Positions 28,604-38,882 of a DNA stretch of 64,000 nucleotides are shown piece by piece. Both the position numbers and the translations under genes were made by a program. The stretch is taken from positions 241,624-305,623 of the forward strand of contig CAJIZV010000004.1 in the NCBI GenBank assembly GCA_905181935.1, read 5' to 3'. The DNA is from an uncultured Amylibacter sp. (GTDB taxonomy: Bacteria > Pseudomonadota > Alphaproteobacteria > Rhodobacterales > Rhodobacteraceae). Position 1 is the first letter of the stretch; each line of letters begins with the position of its first letter. The notes beneath the pieces are model-generated. The model ran no database searches and had not been told where the DNA came from. It saw only the letters and a program-made list of their open reading frames with translations.

Positions 28604-29851
28604 TTAATTAATTATTTTATTTGATGTTGCGCCACGATACCATTGGACAATCTTTATTCGATCTTCTTTGGAAATATCAGTTATGTTTGCAGGCGGCATG
28701 GCGTGCGAGACACCTGCTTGCAAATAAATTTCTTTTGCTGCACGTGCTACATCCTTTGGTGTTTCAAATACAAAACCTTTAGGCGCCCGCAGCATACCAT
28801 CCCAAACTGGCTCACGTGAATGGCACATAGAACACCGACCAAGAACTATATCATGAACATCGCTAAAGCCACTTGCAGAGGTAAACTTTTTTTCAAATTT
28901 TGTTAAAGATTGTTTTTCTAAACTATCATAATCACCATCCCATGAAGACGCGGTTGAAAGCGCCGCAATAATCAAAAATAATATAATTGTTGCCATCCAT
29001 GTCCATGTTGGACCTTTGCCCGTAGCGTGCATTGTATTAAAATAGTGGCGTATCGTTACACCTGTTAAAAATACCAGTGAAGCAATAATCCAACTATATT
29101 CAGTAGCAAATGCTAAAGGATAGTGATTGGATAACATTAAAAATAAAACTGGTAAGGTTAAATAATTATTGTGTGTACTTCGTAATTTCGCAATTTTACC
29201 ATATTTTGGGTCAGGTATTTTGCCTTCTTGAAGGTCTTTTACAACAATGCGTTGATTTGGCATAATAATAAAAAATACATTTGCTGTCATGATTGTTGCT
29301 GTAAATGCACCAAGGTGCAGCATGGCAGCACGGCCTGTGAAAATTTGATTATAGCCCCAAGACATAGCAATCAGTATTATAAATAATACTAACATCAAAC
29401 CTGTTGGATTATTGCCTAGCTTTGACTTACAAAGAAAGTCATATAAAATCCAACCAACAGCTAAAGAGCCCGCTGAAATTCCAATTGCCTGCCAAGTAGA
29501 CAAATCAGCTTTGGCTGGATCAATTAAATACAATTCTGCACCAAGCCAATAAACTATCATAAGCATGGCTGCTCCCGATAGCCACGTAGCATAGCTCTCC
29601 CACTTAAACCAAACTAAATGGTCAGGCATATTTTTAGGAGCAATCAAGTATTTCTGGATATGATAAAATCCACCACCATGAACTTGCCATTCTTCTCCAT
29701 GCGCTCCTACAGGTAAATGTGGTACTTTTTTTAAGCCTAAATCTAAAGCTATAAAATAGAAAGATGAACCAATCCAAGCAATCGCTGTAATAACGTGAAG
29801 CCAACGGACAGCAAAAGCAATCCATTCCCACATAATTGCTAAGTCGTTCAT
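28604..29851 (-). CDS. puuD: Membrane-bound urate oxidase (urate hydroxylase) PuuD
   Basis: The 415-residue protein has an N-terminal membrane region of about eight helices (DUF989/UrAOx_N), with RWLHVITAIAWIGSSFYF containing conserved histidine, and a C-terminal cytochrome c domain with haem motif CSMCHS and a likely Met ligand in SHAMPPANIT. It oxidises urate to 5-hydroxyisourate and sends electrons to the respiratory chain instead of O2. The hydroxyisourate hydrolase and OHCU decarboxylase genes nearby support this. AAAGGA precedes the ATG. Confidence 0.94.
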   Translation of the reverse strand: MNDLAIMWEWIAFAVRWLHVITAIAWIGSSFYFIALDLGLKKVPHLPVGAHGEEWQVHGGGFYHIQKYLIAPKNMPDHLVWFKWESYATWLSGAAMLMIVYWLGAELYLIDPAKADLSTWQAIGISAGSLAVGWILYDFLCKSKLGNNPTGLMLVLFIILIAMSWGYNQIFTGRAAMLHLGAFTATIMTANVFFIIMPNQRIVVKDLQEGKIPDPKYGKIAKLRSTHNNYLTLPVLFLMLSNHYPLAFATEYSWIIASLVFLTGVTIRHYFNTMHATGKGPTWTWMATIILFLIIAALSTASSWDGDYDSLEKQSLTKFEKKFTSASGFSDVHDIVLGRCSMCHSREPVWDGMLRAPKGFVFETPKDVARAAKEIYLQAGVSHAMPPANITDISKEDRIKIVQWYRGATSNKIIN

Positions 29852-29945
29852 CAGTTTATCCTTTCAATTATTTACGTTCTTATATGGGCTATCATTACCT
29901 TGCTAGGTTTGTTATTAATAAAAGAGTATCAAAAAAAAGACAACA

Positions 29946-30866
29946 ATGTCCTATTTCGAAAATATACGTACGTTTACGCGCATCTATGAATTAGGCAGCA
30001 TGTCAGCTGCTGCTAGAGACCAACGAATATCGCCAGCTGTTGCATCTGCACGAATCTCTCAACTAGAATCCCATTTAGGCGTTAGATTATTTCAACGCAC
30101 AACACGTAGCTTGGCACCAACAGAACAAGGTAGGCTTTTTTATCGTGGCGCTTGCGCAATCTTAGAATCAGTTGAAAGTGCTGAAGCCGATATTGGTGAT
30201 GTTACCGACAATCCTCGTGGTGTATTACATGTTGCTGCACCCTTAGGTGTTGGGCGAAGTTTAATTGCTCCAAACTCTCCAGGATTTACAAAGCAGTATC
30301 CATTAGTTGATATTCGATTGCGATTAAGTGATCGCAAAGTGGATTTAACAGCTGAAGGTTTAGATATTGCATTTTTTTTAGGACATCCCACTGACTCAAA
30401 TCTTAGAATTCGTAAGATAGCAGATTGCCCACGTATTTTATGCGCTAGTCCAGAGTACATTTCTGAACACGGCCATCCACATGATGGCTTCGAATTACAA
30501 CGCGGCAAACATAACTGTTTGATGTTACGATTTCCTGGAGCTACTGAATTCCAATGGGAATTAGACACACCTGATGGCCCTCGAAAATTTGACGTAAAAG
30601 GGCGCCTAGAAAGCGATGATGGAGATGTATTAACTGACTGGGCATTATCAGGTGCAGGTATTGCAATGAAACCCATTTTTGAGGTTTATGAACACCTTCA
30701 AAGTGGGAAATTAGTAATAGTGGCGGAAAAGACAAAACCTTCATATGTTCAAATGGCATGCCTTTATACCCATAGACGCCATCAAGATCCCAAGGCACGT
30801 TTGTTTATGGAATTCATGATTGAGCGTATTAATCACGCAATTTCTGGAGCTTATCCAAAACGTTAA
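29946..30866 (+). CDS. LysR-family regulator, probable control of purine catabolism
   Basis: The 306-residue protein has an N-terminal winged helix-turn-helix (SMSAAARDQRISPAVASARISQLESHLGVRLFQRTTRSLAPT) followed by a periplasmic-binding-type effector domain. It is divergent from puuD and convergent with uraH, in the middle of the urate-to-glyoxylate genes, so it probably regulates them. The effector is unknown. The ATG has only a weak A-rich upstream region. Confidence 0.9.
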   Translation: MSYFENIRTFTRIYELGSMSAAARDQRISPAVASARISQLESHLGVRLFQRTTRSLAPTEQGRLFYRGACAILESVESAEADIGDVTDNPRGVLHVAAPLGVGRSLIAPNSPGFTKQYPLVDIRLRLSDRKVDLTAEGLDIAFFLGHPTDSNLRIRKIADCPRILCASPEYISEHGHPHDGFELQRGKHNCLMLRFPGATEFQWELDTPDGPRKFDVKGRLESDDGDVLTDWALSGAGIAMKPIFEVYEHLQSGKLVIVAEKTKPSYVQMACLYTHRRHQDPKARLFMEFMIERINHAISGAYPKR

Positions 30867-31220
30867 TTAGCTTCCACGATATGTAGAATAGCCAAATGGG
30901 GATAACAGTAATGGTACGTGATAATGGACATCTTCAGACATACCAAACCTTAGTGGAACAATATTCAAAAACTGTATCCCATCTGAAACTTTATTGTAGT
31001 GTGAAATATATTCACCACAATGAAATACTAATTCATATTCACCTTTTTGAAACTCTGAAACATTTAGTATCTGTTCGTTTGTCCTACCATCAGCATTTGT
31101 TACAACTTTTCGTAAAAGTTCTGATTTATTATCCACGATTCGGAAGAGCTCTATTTCTAAACCTTCTGCAGGGCATCCGCGTGCAGTATCCAAAACATGT
31201 GTAGTTAAATATCCAACCAT
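30867..31220 (-). CDS. uraH: 5-Hydroxyisourate hydrolase UraH (transthyretin-like)
   Basis: The 117-residue protein hydrolyses 5-hydroxyisourate to OHCU. The active-site histidine is in YLTTHVLDTARGCPA, an arginine lies in FRIVDNKSELLRKVVTNADGRT, and the protein ends with the signature YRGS. FHYHVPLLLSPFGYSTYRGS is typical of the family apart from small changes (here VHYHVPLL). It is monocistronic, divergent from puuE-uraD. Confidence 0.96.
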   Translation of the reverse strand: MVGYLTTHVLDTARGCPAEGLEIELFRIVDNKSELLRKVVTNADGRTNEQILNVSEFQKGEYELVFHCGEYISHYNKVSDGIQFLNIVPLRFGMSEDVHYHVPLLLSPFGYSTYRGS

Positions 31221-31304
31221 AAGATTTATCTCCGTTTAAAATCTATTTTTAATGTGGTTTTTACAATATGGAAGAGTTAATTAAGTAATACTCCTTCAAA
31301 TATT

Positions 31305-31317
31305 ATTTGATACAAAT
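31305..31317. promoter_or_regulatory. Candidate operator between uraH and puuE-uraD
   Basis: ATTTG-ATA-CAAAT is a perfect inverted repeat in the 144-base divergent promoter region. Its T-N11-A form fits a LysR-type binding site, and a LysR gene lies one gene away. Confidence 0.35.
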
Positions 31318-31364
31318 TTTTATTAAATAGTTTATTATAATTCCTAAATAGGAGATCTTTAAGT

Positions 31365-32774
31365 ATGAAACGCTACCCGCGAGATATGCATGGTCATGGA
31401 AGTACTCCACCCATTGCCCAGTGGCCAAATAATGCCAAAATTGCATTACAAATTGTAGTGAATTACGAAGAGGGTGGGGAAAATAACATCCTACATGGAG
31501 ATTCTGCATCGGAGGCATTTTTATCAGAAATTGTAGGTGCCGAAGCATGGCCAAATCAACGCCATGCAAACATGGAATCTATTTATGAATATGGTGCGCG
31601 TGCTGGTTTCTGGCGCTTACACGAATTATTAAAAAATATACCTGTAACGGTTTATGGTGTTGCTTCTGCATTAGCTCGCTCTCCAAATCAAGTCCATGCA
31701 ATGACGACAGCCGGCTGGGAAATCGCAAGCCATGGCCTAAAGTGGATAGATTATAAAAATATTAAACCAGCAGAAGAAGCTGCAGATATGGTAGAAGCAA
31801 TTCGACTACACACCGAAGTAACAGGTACTGCACCACGTGGCTGGTATACTGGACGCTCTTCTAAGAATACCATCCGCCTTGCTTCTGAGACTGGCGCCTT
31901 TTCATATGTTTCTGATACATATGCTGATGATCTACCTTATTGGATAGAAGTTGAAGGTAATGATCAACTAATGATTCCATATACATTAGATGCAAACGAT
32001 ATGCGTTTTGCAACTCCACAAGGCTTTAATTCTGGAACACAGTTTTTAGATTATCTCAAAGATAGTTTTACAGCCTTGTATAACGAAGGCTTAAATGGCG
32101 TGCCTAAAATGATGTCAATTGGACTACATTGCCGCCTCGTCGGGCGGCCAGGGCGTATTGAATCCATTCGTAAATTTTTAGAGTTTGTAAAAGGGCATGA
32201 AGGTGTTTGGTTAGCTACGCGAGAGCAAATTGCTGATCATTGGGCTAAGACACACCCTCATAAACGTTATGAGCGGCCTAGTGAAATGAATCGGGCTATG
32301 TTTATTGAAAAATATGGTGGTATTTTTGAACATTCAGCATGGATTGCTGATGCAGCATTTGATTTAGAATTAGGCTATTCACATGATACAGCAATTGGTT
32401 TACATAATGCTTTATCTCGCGTTTTTCGTTCAGCATCACAAAAGCAGCGCTTAGGCGTTCTAACTGCACACCCTGATTTAGCTGGTAAATTAGCACTAGA
32501 AAATGGCTTAACAACAAAAAGCGCTTCAGAACAAGCGTCGGCTGGGATGAACAACTTGACCGACAATGAACGTAAAACATTTACTATCATGAACAATGAA
32601 TATGTTAAAAAACACGGCTTCCCATTTATCATTGCTGTAAGGGATCACACCAAAGCAAGTATTCTTGATGCATTCACACGGCGCATAAATAATGACCAGG
32701 CCACTGAGTTCTTAGAAGCATGCCACCAAGTCGAGCTAATTGCTAAATTTCGTTTAATAGACTTATTGCCATGA
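31365..32774 (+). CDS. puuE: PuuE-UraD fusion: allantoinase / OHCU decarboxylase
   Basis: The 469-residue protein joins two consecutive steps. Residues 1 to about 300 are the polysaccharide-deacetylase-type allantoinase PuuE (RYPRDMHGHGSTPPIAQWPN, ASHGLKWIDY, SIGLHCRLVGRPGRI). Residues from about 308 on are OHCU decarboxylase UraD, with MNRAMFIEKYGGIFEHSAWIA, VLTAHPDLAGKLA and HGFPFIIAVRDH. UraD makes S-allantoin from OHCU and PuuE opens it to allantoate. Such fusions are known in proteobacteria. TAGGAG precedes the ATG; allA overlaps the end (ATGA). Confidence 0.95.
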   Translation: MKRYPRDMHGHGSTPPIAQWPNNAKIALQIVVNYEEGGENNILHGDSASEAFLSEIVGAEAWPNQRHANMESIYEYGARAGFWRLHELLKNIPVTVYGVASALARSPNQVHAMTTAGWEIASHGLKWIDYKNIKPAEEAADMVEAIRLHTEVTGTAPRGWYTGRSSKNTIRLASETGAFSYVSDTYADDLPYWIEVEGNDQLMIPYTLDANDMRFATPQGFNSGTQFLDYLKDSFTALYNEGLNGVPKMMSIGLHCRLVGRPGRIESIRKFLEFVKGHEGVWLATREQIADHWAKTHPHKRYERPSEMNRAMFIEKYGGIFEHSAWIADAAFDLELGYSHDTAIGLHNALSRVFRSASQKQRLGVLTAHPDLAGKLALENGLTTKSASEQASAGMNNLTDNERKTFTIMNNEYVKKHGFPFIIAVRDHTKASILDAFTRRINNDQATEFLEACHQVELIAKFRLIDLLP

Positions 32775-33253
32775 TACGCACAATTACTACACGCCCACTA
32801 ATACAAAACGAATTTGCAATTTTTGGCGATGTATTAGAAGTAACAGGCAAGCCAGATAACATAATTAACCAGGGCATGTGTGGTCGGCATCATGATTTAG
32901 CAAATATGGACTTTAGTACCGGGCAAGCAGGTATCAGCCTATTTAATGCTACAGCTCGCAGCTTACCCTTCATGTTGGAAATGATGGAACGTCACCCAAA
33001 TGGAAGCCAAGCTTTTATTCCAATGCACCAAAATCCATTTCTTATAATTGTTGCTGAGGATAAAAAAGGTAAACCAGGTACCCCGATTGCATTTTTAAGT
33101 GGACCCGGGCAAGCTATCAATTTTCACAAAAATATTTGGCACGGCGTTTTATGTCCGCTACATGCGCCAGGTTTGTTTGCCGCCATTGATAGAATCGGAG
33201 ATGGCCCAAACTTAGAAGAACATTGGTTCAAAAAAGCTTGGACTATCATCTAA
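32771..33253 (+). CDS. allA: Ureidoglycolate lyase AllA
   Basis: The 160-residue cupin-like protein splits S-ureidoglycolate into glyoxylate and urea. Family blocks are INQGMCGRHHDLA, MERHPNGSQAFIPM, FLIIVAED and NFHKNIWHGVLCPL. It is translationally coupled to puuE-uraD. Its product glyoxylate is the entry compound of the bhc cycle encoded a few genes away, which gives the context of this block. Urea would also be made; no urease genes are in the window. Confidence 0.95.
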   Translation: MIRTITTRPLIQNEFAIFGDVLEVTGKPDNIINQGMCGRHHDLANMDFSTGQAGISLFNATARSLPFMLEMMERHPNGSQAFIPMHQNPFLIIVAEDKKGKPGTPIAFLSGPGQAINFHKNIWHGVLCPLHAPGLFAAIDRIGDGPNLEEHWFKKAWTII

Positions 33254-33266
33254 AAATCTTTTTAAA

Positions 33267-35543
33267 CTAACCGTAACTTGATACTGGCGAGCTAGCCAGT
33301 GCGGCAATATTTAATAGGCCACGCACTGTAACCCCTGGTGTTACTATATGCGCACGATTTCCCATTCCCATTAGAATCGGTCCAACCTCTAGGCCGCCCG
33401 CAACTGATTTTAAAATGTTACGAGTTGCACCAGCAGCATCTGAATTTGCGTAAACCAAGATATTAGCTTTACCTTTTAAGCGATTACCCGGCATCATAGT
33501 CTCACGCAAACTTTCGTCTAAAGCTGCATCAGTATGCATCTCACCTTCATATTCAAAGTCTACTTCTTGGGCGTCCAGTATAGACAACGCTTCACGTGTA
33601 ACACGCCCAGAATGGGAATCCGCATTTCCAAACTGTGAACTCGAACATAATGCAAGTTTAGGCTCAATCCCAAAACGACGCGTATGGCGCGCAGTGGCAA
33701 TCATAGTATCTGTAATCTGTTGCGCTGTTGGCTCAATATTTACATGGGTATCTGCAATAAATAATGGGCCTTGGTCCAAAATCACTAAGGAGAGCGCTCC
33801 AACTGGATTAAAATCTTTATTCGCTAAAACTTGTTTAATATAATTTAAATGCCATTGGTATTGGCCAAAGACACCACAAATCATGCTATCTGCTTCACCC
33901 CTATGAACCATAACTGCAGCAATAGCGGTCGTATTAGTACGCAAAATAGCTTTAGCCAAATCAGGTGTAACACTTTTGCGCGCCATTATTTCATGATATG
34001 ACTGCCAATAATCGCGATATCGTGCATCGCTTTCTGGATTAACAAGTTCAAAATCTACGCCTGCTTTAATGGACAGCCCTTCACGTTCAATTCGAGCTTC
34101 AATAACGCTTGGGCGACCAATTAATATTGCTGAACCTGATAATTCTTCTGACATTGCCTGAACAGTTCGAAGAACTTTTGTTTCTTCTCCTTCTGAAAAA
34201 ACGACGCGCCGGTTATCAGTTTTTGCTGCTTCAAAAATAGGACGCATTGTAATGGCAGAGCGGTAAACCTGTGTTTGTAATTGAGTATGGTAAGCGTCTA
34301 GATCTAACTTGTTTTTTGCAACACCACTCTCAATTGCAGCCTTAGCAACCGCTAACGCTATTGTTGGTAATAAACGTGGATCAAACGGTTTTGGAATTAG
34401 ATATTCTGGACCGAATGTTAATCGTTCTCCTTGGTATGCTGCACCCAATTCAGCACTCGCTGGTTCACGAGCGAGGCCAGCGATTGCTTCTACACATGCC
34501 ACCTTCATTTCATCATTAATTGTTGTTGCACCTGCATCCAATGCCCCTCGAAATATAAATGGGAAACATAACACATTGTTCACTTGATTTGGATAATCAG
34601 AGCGGCCAGTGGCAATCAAAGCATCTGGAGATGCTTCACGAGCATCTTCTGGCATTATCTCTGGCGTAGGATTTGCTAATGCAAAAATAATAGGATGTGA
34701 CGCCATCTTTTTAACCATTTCTTGCGTCAATAAACCAGGCCCCGATACGCCTAAGAACAAGTCAGCTCCTTCCATTGCCTCCATAGTGGTACGCATTGTG
34801 GTATTCTTAGCAAATTCAGATTTTTCTGTATTTAAATCATTACGCTGAGTATGAACAACACCCTTACTATCTATCATTGTGATATTTTCTTTTTTAGCGC
34901 CCATCACCATCATCATCTTCAAACAAGCGATACCTGCAGCACCTGCCCCTAAAGCAACAATTTTAATGTCTGCAAAAGATTTTTTAGCAACACGCAGTGC
35001 GTTTGATGCCGCTGCTGCTGCAACAATAGCTGTTCCGTGTTGATCATCGTGAAATACTGGAATGCCCATACGTTCGCGGCAAATACGTTCTACAATAAAA
35101 CAATCTGGTGCTTTAATATCTTCCAGATTTACTGCTCCAAATGTTGGCTCCAAACTACATACAATCTCTGCTAGTTTTTCAGGATCTGTTTCATTCACTT
35201 CGATATCAAAACAGTCAATACCTGCAAACTTTTTAAATAAAACTGCCTTACCCTCCATTACAGGCTTTGAGGCTAAGGCACCAATATTTCCCAAACCCAA
35301 TACGGCTGTTCCATTTGATATAACAGCTACCAGATTACCACGAGCAGTATAACGTTTTGCATCATCTGGGTTTTTTTCAATCTCTAAACAAGCGTCAGCT
35401 ACACCAGGTGAATATGCACGACTCAAATCACGGCCTGTTGCCATTGGCTTTGTTGCTCGGATTTCTAATTTGCCAGGGCGCGGGAACTCATGATAATCTA
35501 AGGCAGCTTGTTTTTCGATCGATTTTTTTGTGTCTTTAGTCAA
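33267..35543 (-). CDS. maeB: NADP-dependent malic enzyme with phosphotransacetylase-like domain (MaeB)
   Basis: The 758-residue protein has malic-enzyme N- and NAD(P)-binding domains to about residue 430 ([49 protein letters not shown]) and a C-terminal PTA-like domain, usually regulatory. It converts malate to pyruvate, CO2 and NADPH. The frame reaches an upstream ATG at 35582, but the TTG at 35543 gives the normal N-terminus ([20 protein letters not shown]) and has AGGAGA at 35549-35554, so I chose TTG. It sits convergent to allA and upstream of nothing else in its orientation except the bhc genes. Confidence 0.95.
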   Translation of the reverse strand: MTKDTKKSIEKQAALDYHEFPRPGKLEIRATKPMATGRDLSRAYSPGVADACLEIEKNPDDAKRYTARGNLVAVISNGTAVLGLGNIGALASKPVMEGKAVLFKKFAGIDCFDIEVNETDPEKLAEIVCSLEPTFGAVNLEDIKAPDCFIVERICRERMGIPVFHDDQHGTAIVAAAAASNALRVAKKSFADIKIVALGAGAAGIACLKMMMVMGAKKENITMIDSKGVVHTQRNDLNTEKSEFAKNTTMRTTMEAMEGADLFLGVSGPGLLTQEMVKKMASHPIIFALANPTPEIMPEDAREASPDALIATGRSDYPNQVNNVLCFPFIFRGALDAGATTINDEMKVACVEAIAGLAREPASAELGAAYQGERLTFGPEYLIPKPFDPRLLPTIALAVAKAAIESGVAKNKLDLDAYHTQLQTQVYRSAITMRPIFEAAKTDNRRVVFSEGEETKVLRTVQAMSEELSGSAILIGRPSVIEARIEREGLSIKAGVDFELVNPESDARYRDYWQSYHEIMARKSVTPDLAKAILRTNTTAIAAVMVHRGEADSMICGVFGQYQWHLNYIKQVLANKDFNPVGALSLVILDQGPLFIADTHVNIEPTAQQITDTMIATARHTRRFGIEPKLALCSSSQFGNADSHSGRVTREALSILDAQEVDFEYEGEMHTDAALDESLRETMMPGNRLKGKANILVYANSDAAGATRNILKSVAGGLEVGPILMGMGNRAHIVTPGVTVRGLLNIAALASSPVSSYG

Positions 35544-35548
35544 TTTAT

Positions 35549-35554
35549 TCTCCT
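35549..35554 (-). promoter_or_regulatory. Shine-Dalgarno fixing the maeB TTG start
   Basis: AGGAGA on the minus strand lies five bases before the TTG at 35543. The alternative ATG 13 codons upstream has no comparable site. Confidence 0.75.
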
Positions 35555-35684
35555 GGGGCCGGATACAGGTAAAATAACCCATAAATTATTAAGATAGTTT
35601 ATTTATATCTCTAAATTTTTAATTAATAAAAGTATTTAATTACATTTATGGTAAGTATAAATACTATGATTTATATTCCAAATA

Positions 35685-36650
35685 TTAAAACTCAACTTGA
35701 TTTGCAACACCACGCTCAATTGCTAATTCAACAACACTCGAAGCAACTGCAAGATCTTGCAAGCCAACACCAGTTCCATCGAACAATGTAATATCTGAAT
35801 CGGTAGTGCGACCAACTGCAGTACCATTAATTACAGCACCAATTTCAATTATATCATTTATAGTAATGCTTCCTTCAGATATGGCATGTTGGCATTCTCC
35901 AATTGTTATGGACTGTGCTATTTCATCTGTGAACAAATTTGCACGCTTCATTAATGAAGCTTCAATCTCTTGTTTTCCTTTAGTATCTGTACCCATACAA
36001 GCAATATGTGTGCCTAACTTTACGCTTAAGTTTTCTAAGATAGGATCAAAGCTAGATGTAATAGTTACAATTACATCACTTGTTGCACCTAATTCTTTCA
36101 ATGTTACAATTTCAAAAGGCAATCCAATTTCATCAGCCACTTTACGCAAGCTATCTAGTTTTTCTGGTGAGCGGTTCCATGCAATAACTTTTTCAAATTT
36201 TCGTTGTTCAACGACTGCTCGCAACTGAAAACTAGCCTGATGCCCAGCGCCAATTATACCCAAAACCTTTGAGTCTTTACGAGAAAGATGCGCCACAGAA
36301 ACAGCAGCAGCAGCAGCAGTACGCAGAGCTGTTAAAAGATTACCGCCAACCACAGCTCGGCACTTTCCTGTGTTAGCATCAAATAAAAAGATTGTAGATT
36401 GGTGGTTAGTAATGCCATTAGCAGCATTGCCAGGCCAGTAGCCACCAGACTTTAAGCCTAAATTTAACGCTGTTTTATCAAAGCCAGACTTAAAGCCATA
36501 TAATGCATCAGCATGACCAATTGCTTCCCTAATTACAGGAAAATTATAAGCACTTTTTTTAGCCATAGATGCGAATACCTTTTCTACAGCATCAAATGCA
36601 ACTTCACGCGTCATAAGTGCGCCAATTTCTTTTTCTGGAACAATAATCAT
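35685..36650 (-). CDS. bhcD: Iminosuccinate reductase BhcD
   Basis: The 321-residue protein belongs to the ornithine cyclodeaminase/mu-crystallin family: GYWPGNAANGITNHQSTIFLFD, NLLTALRTAAAAAVSVAHLSR and the NAD loop GIIGAGHQASFQLRAV. In the beta-hydroxyaspartate cycle BhcD reduces iminosuccinate to L-aspartate. Family alone would allow ornithine cyclodeaminase or ectoine-pathway EutC; the bhcA-bhcB-bhcC neighbours decide for BhcD. It is last in the operon, 72 bases after bhcC. Confidence 0.9.
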   Translation of the reverse strand: MIIVPEKEIGALMTREVAFDAVEKVFASMAKKSAYNFPVIREAIGHADALYGFKSGFDKTALNLGLKSGGYWPGNAANGITNHQSTIFLFDANTGKCRAVVGGNLLTALRTAAAAAVSVAHLSRKDSKVLGIIGAGHQASFQLRAVVEQRKFEKVIAWNRSPEKLDSLRKVADEIGLPFEIVTLKELGATSDVIVTITSSFDPILENLSVKLGTHIACMGTDTKGKQEIEASLMKRANLFTDEIAQSITIGECQHAISEGSITINDIIEIGAVINGTAVGRTTDSDITLFDGTGVGLQDLAVASSVVELAIERGVANQVEF

Positions 36651-36722
36651 AAATAAATACCTTATGCTATGAGAAATAGGCGAGGGGCTCTAACCTATTT
36701 AAAAAATTAAGTTTGTGAAACT

Positions 36723-37883
36723 TTAGTAAGCTTTTCCACGTGCAGAAACAGGCCATAATTTTTCAACTTTCCCATTACGAACGCCAACGTACCAATCATG
36801 TAAATTACATGTTGGATCACAATGACCTGGAACTAAACGCAACTTATCATTCACTTTTAAAACACTGTCTGTATCACGAATAACACCATGTTCATCAGAA
36901 CATTTAAAATATTCAATGTCTGTCCGTCCATAAACAACAGGCAGCCCACTATCTATAGATTGCACTTTCAGGCCTGCGTCAACGACTGCCAGATCCGCTT
37001 TAGCATGAGACATAACTGATGTTAGAATAAATAATGCATTTTCCCACTCTCCCTGATCTATACGGTTACCTTTTTCATCTAAAATGCGTCCATAGTCTGC
37101 ATCCATAAAAGCATATGAACCGCACTGTAATTCATTAAACACTCCAGAATTACCTTCAAAGTAATAGGATCCTGTACCTCCACCACCAACAATATCACAT
37201 GCTAAACCTTGCAGTTTTAAATTTTGAATAGCATCATCAACCTGAGCAACAGCAACCTCAATCTTTGCCTTACGGTCATCGTAAGAGTCCATGTGTTGCA
37301 TGGCACCTTGATATGCTTGCAGCCCCGCAAATTTTAACCCCTCCGCATTATCAATTAATTTAGCAATTTTTATAACTTCTTGAGTAGACGTCACTCCACA
37401 GCGGCCAGCACCACAATCAATTTCAACAACACATTCAATTTGAGTTCCATGGCGCACTGCTGCTGCTGATAAATCAGCTACGTTTTCAGGATCATCTACA
37501 CAACAAATTATTCGTGAGCCTAATTTTGGCAACCGGGCCAACCGGTCAATTTTTGCTGGCTGTCTAACTTGATTAGAAACCATTACATCCTTAATTCCTC
37601 CACGTACAAATACTTCTGCTTCAGATACTTTTTGACAGCAGACACCAACAGAGCCACCTAGCTTTTCTTGAAGTTTTGCAACATCTACTGATTTATGCAT
37701 TTTTCCATGAACACGATGGCGAACACCCATATCTTTAGCAACCTTACCCATTTTGATGATGTTTCGCTCTAACGCATCAAGGTCTAAAATAAGACAAGGC
37801 GTTTCGATATCAGCTTCATCCATTCCTGGTACTGCAGGAACATCATAGCCAACTTCCAATTCGTCATAGTTGATATTAATCAT
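36723..37883 (-). CDS. bhcC: beta-Hydroxyaspartate aldolase BhcC
   Basis: The 386-residue fold-type-III PLP enzyme (D-threonine-aldolase-like) joins glycine and glyoxylate to (2R,3S)-beta-hydroxyaspartate. The PLP lysine is in VRHRVHGKMHKSVDVAKLQ; IETPCLILDLDALERNI and the metal-binding C-terminal VPGHCDPTCNLHDW are family features. The frame is open to 37967, inside bhcB, but the ATG at 37883 has AAAAGGA and a normal N-terminus (MININYDELEVGYDVPAVPG). It follows bhcB by 13 bases. Confidence 0.93.
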   Translation of the reverse strand: MININYDELEVGYDVPAVPGMDEADIETPCLILDLDALERNIIKMGKVAKDMGVRHRVHGKMHKSVDVAKLQEKLGGSVGVCCQKVSEAEVFVRGGIKDVMVSNQVRQPAKIDRLARLPKLGSRIICCVDDPENVADLSAAAVRHGTQIECVVEIDCGAGRCGVTSTQEVIKIAKLIDNAEGLKFAGLQAYQGAMQHMDSYDDRKAKIEVAVAQVDDAIQNLKLQGLACDIVGGGGTGSYYFEGNSGVFNELQCGSYAFMDADYGRILDEKGNRIDQGEWENALFILTSVMSHAKADLAVVDAGLKVQSIDSGLPVVYGRTDIEYFKCSDEHGVIRDTDSVLKVNDKLRLVPGHCDPTCNLHDWYVGVRNGKVEKLWPVSARGKAY

Positions 37884-37896
37884 AAGTTTTTTCCTT

Positions 37897-38856
37897 TTAT
37901 ATCCAGGGTAATTTTGCGAGATCGACGTTACCACCTGTAATAACAACACCAACACGCTTACCCGCAAAGACTTCAGGGTTTTTAAGAATAGTAGCTAGTG
38001 GAACGGCACAACTTGGCTCGATTATAATTTTCATTCGTTGCCAAGTTAATTTCATTGAATCTATAATTTCAATTTCGCTTGCAGTGAGAATATCAGTGAC
38101 ATGGTTTTTGACAAAATGCCAAGTTAAGTCTTTCAAGGGAACCTTCAAACCGTCAGCAATAGTATCTGGTGCATCATCAGAGATAAGGTGGCCCGCTTTA
38201 AAACTGCGGTATGCATCATCTGCTTGTTCTGGTTCTGAAGCAATAATTTGAACATCTGGCGCAAGTTTTGACAGAGTTAAGCATGTGCCTGATATCATCC
38301 CACCTCCACCGATTGGAGCAACTATCATATCTAAAGTCCGACCAAAACCTTCCATTTGCTCGAGTAATTCGCGAGAGCATGTGCCCTGCCCAGCTATAAC
38401 TCGTGGATCATTGTATGGATGTACAAAGTTACCACCAGTTTTAGCTTGGACTTCAGCAAAAACTTCTTCCCGCGCTGTTGTTGACGGCTCACATTCTGTA
38501 ATTATTCCACCATACCCGCGAACTGCAGATTTTTTCGCTTCTGGGGCAGTGCGTGGCATTACAACATTGCATGAAATACCACGTCGATTAGCTGCATAGG
38601 ACAATGACAAGGCATGGTTGCCTGAACTATGAGTGCAAACACCTTTAGATGCCTCTATGTCTGAAAGAGCAAAAACTGCATTTGACGCACCACGTACCTT
38701 AAACGCACCCGCTTTTTGAAAGTTTTCACATTTAAAAAATATTTCACAACCAGACAGCTCATTAAGATAACTTGACGTTAAAACTGGCGTGCGATGAATA
38801 TAAGGTTTAATTCGCTCGTGAGCAGCTACCATGTCATCAAATGTTGGGATATACAT
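37897..38856 (-). CDS. bhcB: beta-Hydroxyaspartate dehydratase BhcB
   Basis: The 319-residue PLP enzyme is of the serine/threonine dehydratase type. The cofactor lysine is in FQKAGAFKVRGASNAVFAL, SSGNHALSLSYAA is the substrate loop and GGGGMISGTCL binds phosphate. In the cycle it turns beta-hydroxyaspartate into iminosuccinate. Threonine dehydratase or EutB would be alternatives by family, but context fixes BhcB. AAGGA precedes the ATG, 26 bases after bhcA. Confidence 0.93.
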   Translation of the reverse strand: MYIPTFDDMVAAHERIKPYIHRTPVLTSSYLNELSGCEIFFKCENFQKAGAFKVRGASNAVFALSDIEASKGVCTHSSGNHALSLSYAANRRGISCNVVMPRTAPEAKKSAVRGYGGIITECEPSTTAREEVFAEVQAKTGGNFVHPYNDPRVIAGQGTCSRELLEQMEGFGRTLDMIVAPIGGGGMISGTCLTLSKLAPDVQIIASEPEQADDAYRSFKAGHLISDDAPDTIADGLKVPLKDLTWHFVKNHVTDILTASEIEIIDSMKLTWQRMKIIIEPSCAVPLATILKNPEVFAGKRVGVVITGGNVDLAKLPWI

Positions 38857-38882
38857 TTTGTATCCTTTTTTATCAATAAAAA

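Noticed and set aside
30140..30676. 178-codon ORF antisense to the LysR gene
   Set aside because: Its frame mirrors a clear LysR coding sequence; the translation has no recognisable family and no ribosome site.
37884..37967. Longer bhcC with 28 extra N-terminal residues
   Set aside because: The extension lies inside bhcB, has no ribosome site and does not resemble the family; ATG 37883 with AAAAGGA is better.
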